A stretch of 18,230 nt of DNA, taken from an uncultured Saprospirales bacterium. Lineage in GTDB: Bacteria; Bacteroidota; Bacteroidia; Chitinophagales; JADIYW01. Below are positions 13,928-18,230 of this stretch, in pieces. The stretch spans positions 1-18,230 of the forward strand of contig CALLKF010000079.1 of the NCBI GenBank assembly GCA_938008535.1, read 5' to 3'. Below the pieces are notes generated by a model. That model was not told the origin of the DNA, did no database searches, and saw only the letters and a program-made list of their open reading frames with translations. A program made the translations under genes and the position numbers. Numbering within the stretch: position 1 is the stretch's first letter; each line of letters starts with the position of its first letter.

Positions 13928-15282
13928 TTTTTATTGACTGTTTGATTCTTATCTATAATATTTCTTCCTTCTTTTATATTGCTTATAAACAAAAAATACA
14001 AAATAATTCCTGTTAAAATAATTCCAAATGCAAACAAAATAAATTGCCATTCTGCAGAGCAAAAGATAAAAATCCAAACACAAATTCCAACAATTGCTGG
14101 CAACGGAAACAACGGCATTTTATACGGTAATTTTTCTTTTTTATTTCTGTAGTGTAATAAAATTAAACCAACACTTTGAGAAATAAATTGAATTAAAATT
14201 CTCATTATGATAATAGCGGTGATGATTTCTTTCATCTTAAATAATAATGAAAAACAGAATGCAACTCCAGCCAAAATGAGTAATGAATAATGAGGAAAGT
14301 TTTTAGTTGGATGTAACTTTGCAAAAACTTTAAAATAGTTTCCATCAGTTGCAGCAGCATATGGTACGCGCGAATAACCAAGCATCACTGCAAATAAAGA
14401 CGTAATTGCAATAAACAACACCAATGCAGTTGCAATTTGTGCAGCAACTGTTCCATATAATTTTTCAAAAAATGTGCTAACAATAAATTCTGAATCTTTT
14501 GCTTGTTGCCAAGGAATAACACCTAACACTGCTAGTTGCATACACAAATACAAAACTGCAATTCCAGCAATAGAAATAAAAATACTGCGTGGAATATTTT
14601 TTTCTGGTTCCACAATTTCACCACCAAGATGACAAACATTATAATAACCAAGAAATGAATAAACCGTTTTTATACTTGCTTGTCCTAAGCCAACAAAAAA
14701 GATTGGAGTTAAATCAAATGCATCTTTTGAATAAGTAAAAGCTAGTTTTGAATCAAAGTGCGTGAAACCACTGACTATTAACCATATCATCGTGCCGCCA
14801 ACAATCATCCACATAAAAACAGAAATTTTTCCGATGTCTGTAATTTTCCTGTACAACAAAAAAGTGATGAATAAAACCAGTGAACCAGCCACCATTTTTT
14901 TTTCGTAAAAACCTAACGATGGAATTAAATAAGTAAGATATTGTGCAAAACCAATAGCACCTGAAGCAATTACCAATGGTGCTTGAATCGTGGTTTGCCA
15001 AATGTATAAAAACGAAAAAAGTTTGCCATATTTTTTACCATATAAATTTTGCAAAAATACATAGCTGCCACCAGCTTGTGGCCATTTTGCACCAAGTTCG
15101 CTCCAAACACAACCATCACAAAAGGAAAGTAATGCGCCTAAAATCCATGCTAAAATACATTGCGGTCCATTCATCGCACCAATAATAAAAGGAATAGTTA
15201 TAAATGGACCAATGCCAACCATATCTATCATGTTGATGGCAACTGCTTGCCGTAGCGAAAGACCGCGAATGAGTTTTGTCAT
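13924..15282 (-). CDS. APC-superfamily amino-acid permease
   Basis: The 452-residue inner-membrane protein has about 12 hydrophobic segments and clear amino acid/polyamine/organocation features. The first segment carries MVGIGPFITIPFIIG, the unwound substrate-site helix. Then comes SELGAKWPQAGGSYVFLQ near residues 61-78, corresponding to the family's E-x-x-x-x-P-x-x-G-G-x-Y element. Later come LGGEIVEPEKNIPRSIF and the tail with LPYKMPLFPLPAI. Length and layout are complete. The substrate is probably an amino acid, but no signature narrows it. The gene lies 40 nt downstream of the PIG-L deacetylase gene on the same strand, which suggests one transcript. It converges on Crp/Fnr copy 4, with overlapping stop codons. 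Confidence 0.88.
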   Translation of the reverse strand: MTKLIRGLSLRQAVAINMIDMVGIGPFITIPFIIGAMNGPQCILAWILGALLSFCDGCVWSELGAKWPQAGGSYVFLQNLYGKKYGKLFSFLYIWQTTIQAPLVIASGAIGFAQYLTYLIPSLGFYEKKMVAGSLVLFITFLLYRKITDIGKISVFMWMIVGGTMIWLIVSGFTHFDSKLAFTYSKDAFDLTPIFFVGLGQASIKTVYSFLGYYNVCHLGGEIVEPEKNIPRSIFISIAGIAVLYLCMQLAVLGVIPWQQAKDSEFIVSTFFEKLYGTVAAQIATALVLFIAITSLFAVMLGYSRVPYAAATDGNYFKVFAKLHPTKNFPHYSLLILAGVAFCFSLLFKMKEIITAIIIMRILIQFISQSVGLILLHYRNKKEKLPYKMPLFPLPAIVGICVWIFIFCSAEWQFILFAFGIILTGIILYFLFISNIKEGRNIIDKNQTVNKN

Positions 15283-15322
15283 GGTTGTTATTTTTCTATC
15301 TGACTACGTGTTTAATTTTTCA

Positions 15323-16213
15323 TCACTTATAAGGAATGACTTTAAGTTTTTCAAAAAACTGCTTGCATTTCTCTTTTCCTTTTTCACCATTTAAACTAAA
15401 ATACCAAAATTGCTCCAAATCACCCTGATTCATTGCTAGTTGCATGGTACCTTGCGATTTATGTTCGGCAATTTCCCAGTTTACAATAATCTTATAACTC
15501 AGCGTATTTTTAAATCCAAACTTTACACTTTTATCAAAAAAATACATCGGTGCATTGCCTTCTACTTTTGATTCAAAATAGTTTTTTAATTGTGTAAAGC
15601 TATACTTCGTGGTGTCATTTTTATTTGCACCAGTTACACCTAAAATTATTGGACGTTGTTCTTCGGGTAATGATTGAATCGTTCGCAACGCCAATAAAGT
15701 CGCAGCTTTGTGATGTGCATGTGTTTCCGGTGTTGGCAATAAACAAAACACAAAATCGTATTTTGTTTTCGTCATAATTTCAATTAATCTAGTAGAAACT
15801 AATGTAACATTCCAAGTTGTATCTAAAGGTTCGTGTTCATCCAAACCATAATGTGCATCTTTTTGGTCTAGAAAAAAAATATTGCGCATACCAATAATTT
15901 TTCCTGCATTCATTAATTCTTGCTTACGAATACGAGGTAAATTTTCTCTACCAATTTTTTCATCAGTCAGTTTTAAATTGTAATATGATTCAGATAATGT
16001 AGAATATTTGTAACCACCTTCGCCATTCGTAATTACGCATTGATCCGCAATTCCATTCAATTCTTTTGTAACTTTGTAGATAGAAGCTGCAAAACCTGTT
16101 TCATCATCTGGATGCGCTGTAACAATTAAAATTTTTATGGTTGAATCTGTTTGCTGTGCTTTTGTTAGCAAGAATATTAAAAGACAAAAATTAAATAAGA
16201 TAAACTTTTTCAT
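15323..16213 (-). CDS. Exported PIG-L/LmbE-family N-deacetylase
   Basis: The 296-residue protein begins with a signal peptide (MKKFILFNF..., probable cleavage after TKAQ at about residue 20), so it should act outside the cytoplasm. The family's zinc-binding AHPDDE is at 33-38 (ligands His34 and Asp37 by family analogy, Asp36 as general base). The second element, THAHHKAA, lies at 164-171 with His165 and His168 in the HxxH position. GEGGYKYSTLSE near 65 and RKQEL near 96 also match. Family members deacetylate N-acetylglucosamine-containing glycans, mycothiol or bacillithiol precursors, or related sugar amides. The substrate here is unknown, and an exported form points to an extracytoplasmic glycan or lipid-linked sugar. 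It is divergent from Crp/Fnr copy 5 (96 bp between). Confidence 0.88.
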   Translation of the reverse strand: MKKFILFNFCLLIFLLTKAQQTDSTIKILIVTAHPDDETGFAASIYKVTKELNGIADQCVITNGEGGYKYSTLSESYYNLKLTDEKIGRENLPRIRKQELMNAGKIIGMRNIFFLDQKDAHYGLDEHEPLDTTWNVTLVSTRLIEIMTKTKYDFVFCLLPTPETHAHHKAATLLALRTIQSLPEEQRPIILGVTGANKNDTTKYSFTQLKNYFESKVEGNAPMYFFDKSVKFGFKNTLSYKIIVNWEIAEHKSQGTMQLAMNQGDLEQFWYFSLNGEKGKEKCKQFFEKLKVIPYK

Positions 16214-16309
16214 GTATAATATGTTTAAATTCAGCGTAAAATAAAATCAAACTTGATTTATATCAATTTGTTTTGTAAATTTACTAAATACATTTTTTAA
16301 AAACCACAA

Positions 16310-16909
16310 ATGCACAAACGAATACCTAAAAAAACTGATAAAGACCCAAAGTTATTTCTAAAAGAGACTTTGCTACAAGCTGCAACAATATCTGAAAATA
16401 GTTTGCAAAAAATTTTAGATGTTTTTGATACTGTTAAATATGATAAAAACCAACAAATAATAAAAGCAGGTACTGTTGCTGAATATATGTACTTTATTTC
16501 CAAAGGTTTAGTTAGGATATATTATTTTAAATCTGGCAAAGAAATTATTGATTGGTTTGCTGAAGAAGGATCTTTTATTGGAAATTTATACAGTCATATT
16601 CAATTTAAACCAGGAATTGATATTTATGAAGCAATGGAAGATGTGACTTTACTGCGAGTGAAGTTTAGTGATTTAGAAAAATTATATAAAGAGTCTCATG
16701 AAATTGAAAGTTTGTCAAGAAAAATTATGGAGCAATATTACATTACTTATGTCGAAAGAGTTCATAATTTAAGAGCGTTACCATCAGATGAAAAATATAA
16801 TTTGTTTTTAAAATATTATGCACCAATAATTAATAGAATTCCATTAAAATTTGTAGCTACCTATCTTGGTATTACTGCTGAAACATTAAGCAGAATAAGA
16901 GCCAAATGA
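16310..16909 (+). CDS. Crp/Fnr-family regulator, copy 5 (type C)
   Basis: The 199-residue protein has the same plan as copies 1-4: a beta-roll (YMYFISKGLVRIYYFKSGKEI), a connecting helix, and a terminal helix-turn-helix (FVATYLGITAETLSRIRAK). It forms a third subgroup with copy 6: both have AEYFYFI/AEYMYFI, an acidic loop ahead of GxF, a PG-x-x-x-YE strand and the ESH(E/D)IE helix where types A and B have KYHxxEHLGRK. It is divergent from the PIG-L gene, so a shared control region at 16214-16309 is possible. It is followed by 100 bp with a promoter-like TATGTTTG before copy 6, so the two may be transcribed separately. Confidence 0.87.
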   Translation: MHKRIPKKTDKDPKLFLKETLLQAATISENSLQKILDVFDTVKYDKNQQIIKAGTVAEYMYFISKGLVRIYYFKSGKEIIDWFAEEGSFIGNLYSHIQFKPGIDIYEAMEDVTLLRVKFSDLEKLYKESHEIESLSRKIMEQYYITYVERVHNLRALPSDEKYNLFLKYYAPIINRIPLKFVATYLGITAETLSRIRAK

Positions 16910-16988
16910 GTATGTGATTTTTTTTAAGAATGTCTCAATAAATTGATATTTAGCAATTTTTTTGGAGTATGAGATTGATAAAATTTAG

Positions 16989-16996
16989 TATGTTTG
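16989..16996 (+). promoter_or_regulatory. Candidate promoter (TATGTTTG) ahead of copy 6
   Basis: TATGTTTG matches the Bacteroidota -7 consensus TAnnTTTG exactly, 13 bases before the ATG at 17010. A TTTG at 16961-16964 could serve as the -33 element, although the 24-nt spacing is slightly long. Confidence 0.5.
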
Positions 16997-17009
16997 CAAA
17001 CTATTAGAA

Positions 17010-17984
17010 ATGAAGAAGCTAACAGACGAAAATATAGAAACCCATGCTAAATTCACACTAAAAAACAACTTGTCTGCTGTTTCAAAAGTGAATATTGATG
17101 ACTTAAATTTATTATTAAATAAATTTGAGTTAGTATCGTATAATAAAAATATTGAAATTATTAAAGAAGGCGATGTTGCTGAATATTTTTATTTTATATA
17201 TAAAGGTATTATTAAAATTTATTTCTTTGTAAATGATAGAGTTGTAATAGATCGCTTTGAGCAAGAAGGTGCATTTTTTGGTGGCAATTTTACACATTTA
17301 ACGAATCAGCCAGGAACACATGTTTATGAGTCAATAGATGATGTTTTATTACTTAGAATTAAATACAAAGATTTAGAGAAAATTTGCAAAGAATCGCATG
17401 ATATTGAGCGACTCTATAGAATTAGTATGGAAATGTTTCATAGTTCATATTCTACGAATTTATCAAAATTTAAATCTTTGTCATCTGAAGAAAGATATTA
17501 CGAATTAATAAAACATCATACAAATATTACCAATAGAGTGCCATTGAAAGATATAGCAAATTATTTAAATATATTTTATCTGCCTTATACTGGAGAACTG
17601 GTCATTTTTGCAGCTGCATTTTTAGGTTCTTGTGTTGGTTTTTTATGGTATAATGCCTATCCTGCGAAAGTATTTATGGGTGATACAGGAAGTCTTACAT
17701 TAGGAGGAATTATTGCAGTTCTGGCTATACTACTGAGAAAGGAATTATTGATTCCGGTGTTATGCGGTGTATTTATCATTGAGACCTTGTCCGTAGTTAT
17801 TCAGGTAAGCTATTTTAAGTATACTAAAAGAAAATTTGGTGAGGGCAAAAGAATTTTTCTAATGTCACCGTTACATCACCATTTTCAGAAAAAGGGAATG
17901 CATGAATCAACAATTGCTATGCGTTTTTGGATTGTGTCGTTGATTTTAGCGGTTATTACTATCATTACTTTAAAAGTTAGATAA
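17010..17984 (+). CDS. Chimeric ORF: Crp/Fnr regulator copy 6 joined to MraY C-terminal part
   Basis: One 324-codon frame encodes two unrelated proteins. Residues 1 to about 188 are a type C Crp/Fnr regulator close to copy 5 (YFYFIYKGIIKIYFF, ESHDIERLYR, RVPLKDIANYLNI). It stops exactly where the recognition helix (ETLSRxRAK) should follow, so about ten residues are missing. From about residue 184 on, the sequence is MraY: NYLNIFYLPYTGELVIF, VFMGDTGSLTLGG, then SPLHHHFQKKG. That is the last third of phospho-N-acetylmuramoyl-pentapeptide transferase, with the catalytic Asp of the GDTG loop and the HHH loop, but without the N-terminal half holding the other active-site aspartates. Neither half could work as it stands. 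GC content rises at the join. I read this as an assembly or recombination chimera, not a functional fusion. Confidence 0.85.
   Translation: MKKLTDENIETHAKFTLKNNLSAVSKVNIDDLNLLLNKFELVSYNKNIEIIKEGDVAEYFYFIYKGIIKIYFFVNDRVVIDRFEQEGAFFGGNFTHLTNQPGTHVYESIDDVLLLRIKYKDLEKICKESHDIERLYRISMEMFHSSYSTNLSKFKSLSSEERYYELIKHHTNITNRVPLKDIANYLNIFYLPYTGELVIFAAAFLGSCVGFLWYNAYPAKVFMGDTGSLTLGGIIAVLAILLRKELLIPVLCGVFIIETLSVVIQVSYFKYTKRKFGEGKRIFLMSPLHHHFQKKGMHESTIAMRFWIVSLILAVITIITLKVR
17556..17579. other. Probable chimeric junction at an AT-rich word
   Basis: The codons for A-N-Y-L-N-I-F-Y (17556-17579) fit both sides: a Crp/Fnr copy would read ANYLNI before its last helix, and Bacteroidota MraY proteins, from memory, read NYLNI-x-Y before PYTGELVIF. 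The DNA is almost pure A/T. Hand counts of five upstream lines (17041-17280 and 17401-17460) give about 25% GC; seven lines downstream give about 40%. Confidence 0.75.
17580..17984 (+). other. mraY: MraY C-terminal fragment
   Basis: About 135 codons of undectaprenyl-phosphate phospho-N-acetylmuramoyl-pentapeptide transferase are present, 5'-truncated at the junction. LWYNAYPAKVFMGDTGS and SPLHHHFQKKGMHES are near-diagnostic for the enzyme, which makes lipid I at the inner membrane. The full enzyme in Bacteroidota is around 400 residues. A murD-like frame starts 2 nt after its stop, the normal dcw-cluster order, so this fragment is authentic on its right side. Confidence 0.88.
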
Positions 17985-17985
17985 A

Positions 17986-18230
17986 TTGATCATAATACTA
18001 GGAAGCGGTGAAAGTGGAATGGGAGCAGCAAAGCTGGCCAAGAAACATGGCTTGCCGGTATTTGTAAGTGATATGGGACCATTATCAGCTGAAGCTAAAC
18101 ATGAATTAATAGAATTGGAAATAGACTTTGAAGAAAATGGTCATCAGATTATTTATGATGTTATTCCAACACTAATTAATAAGAGTCCGGGAATTCCGGA
18201 TCACGCGGCGCCTGTGAAACATTTTAATCA
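17986..18230 (+). CDS. murD: UDP-N-acetylmuramoylalanine-D-glutamate ligase, N-terminal part
   Basis: The frame opens at TTG 17986, one base after the mraY stop, and runs off the window after 81 codons. LGSGESGMGAAKLAKKHG is the N-terminal nucleotide-binding glycine motif of MurD, VFVSDMG follows it, and KSPGIPDHAAPVK (about residues 66-78) matches the conserved KSPGIP element. MurD adds D-glutamate to UDP-MurNAc-L-Ala in the cytoplasm. The central ATPase and C-terminal domains lie beyond the window. Tight linkage to mraY is the usual dcw operon order. Codons here are more GC-rich (CTG, CCG, GCG, GGC) than in the genes left of 17560. Confidence 0.88.
   Translation, partial: MIIILGSGESGMGAAKLAKKHGLPVFVSDMGPLSAEAKHELIELEIDFEENGHQIIYDVIPTLINKSPGIPDHAAPVKHFN

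Noticed and set aside
17010..17984. A genuine ligand-controlled MraY fusion enzyme
   Set aside because: The MraY part lacks its N-terminal catalytic half, the regulator lacks its recognition helix, and composition changes at the join.

Overview
The window looks like AT-rich chromosomal DNA of a Bacteroidota member. The evidence is a TonB-dependent outer-membrane receptor, lipoproteins with Bacteroidota-style lipoboxes, near absence of Shine-Dalgarno sequences, -7 boxes of the TAnnTTTG type, and family-typical proteins (DUF4197, J-KTSC protein, short Crp/Fnr regulators). The genus cannot be named from the sequence alone. No rRNA, tRNA, CRISPR array, transposase or integrase is visible.

Layout. 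(1) 1-1805: 3' part of a TonB-dependent receptor, closed by a strong intrinsic terminator. (2) 1806-2280: the only long gene-free stretch, with a short imperfect tandem repeat inside a tiny possible ORF. (3) 2281-5063: a two-gene + strand unit, an AI-2E family permease and a Na/Pi cotransporter with a PhoU-like tail. (4) 5071-7971: a - strand block holding, in transcription order, a DUF4197 lipoprotein, an antitoxin-like protein and Doc/Fic toxin pair, a CaiB/BaiF (alpha-methylacyl-CoA racemase-like) enzyme and a small lipoprotein. (5) 8038-11457: cinA, a J-domain/KTSC fusion and a lipoylated 2-oxo acid dehydrogenase E2. (6) 11484-13927: four tandem Crp/Fnr-type regulators. (7) 13924-16213: - strand APC-family permease preceded by a secreted PIG-L/LmbE deacetylase. 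(8) 16310-17575: two further Crp/Fnr regulators. (9) about 17560-18230: the C-terminal third of MraY followed by the start of MurD, that is, part of a cell-wall (dcw) operon.

Two things stand out. First, six Crp/Fnr-like paralogs lie within 6.5 kb and form three sequence pairs: the tandem four are arranged A-B-B-A, and the outlying two form a C-C pair around the permease/deacetylase genes. Second, the sixth regulator runs in frame, through a short AT-rich word encoding Asn-Tyr-Leu-Asn-Ile that both families could share, into the C-terminal part of MraY. GC content rises there from about 25% to about 40% in hand-counted lines. The simplest reading is an assembly chimera or a microhomology join, not a real fusion protein, so everything right of about 17560 may belong to another locus or another genome.

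Functionally, the left half is ordinary transport and metabolism. The Crp/Fnr cluster is the accessory-looking part. The paralogs lack an obvious cAMP-pocket motif and end right after the recognition helix, so their ligands and targets cannot be read from the sequence.
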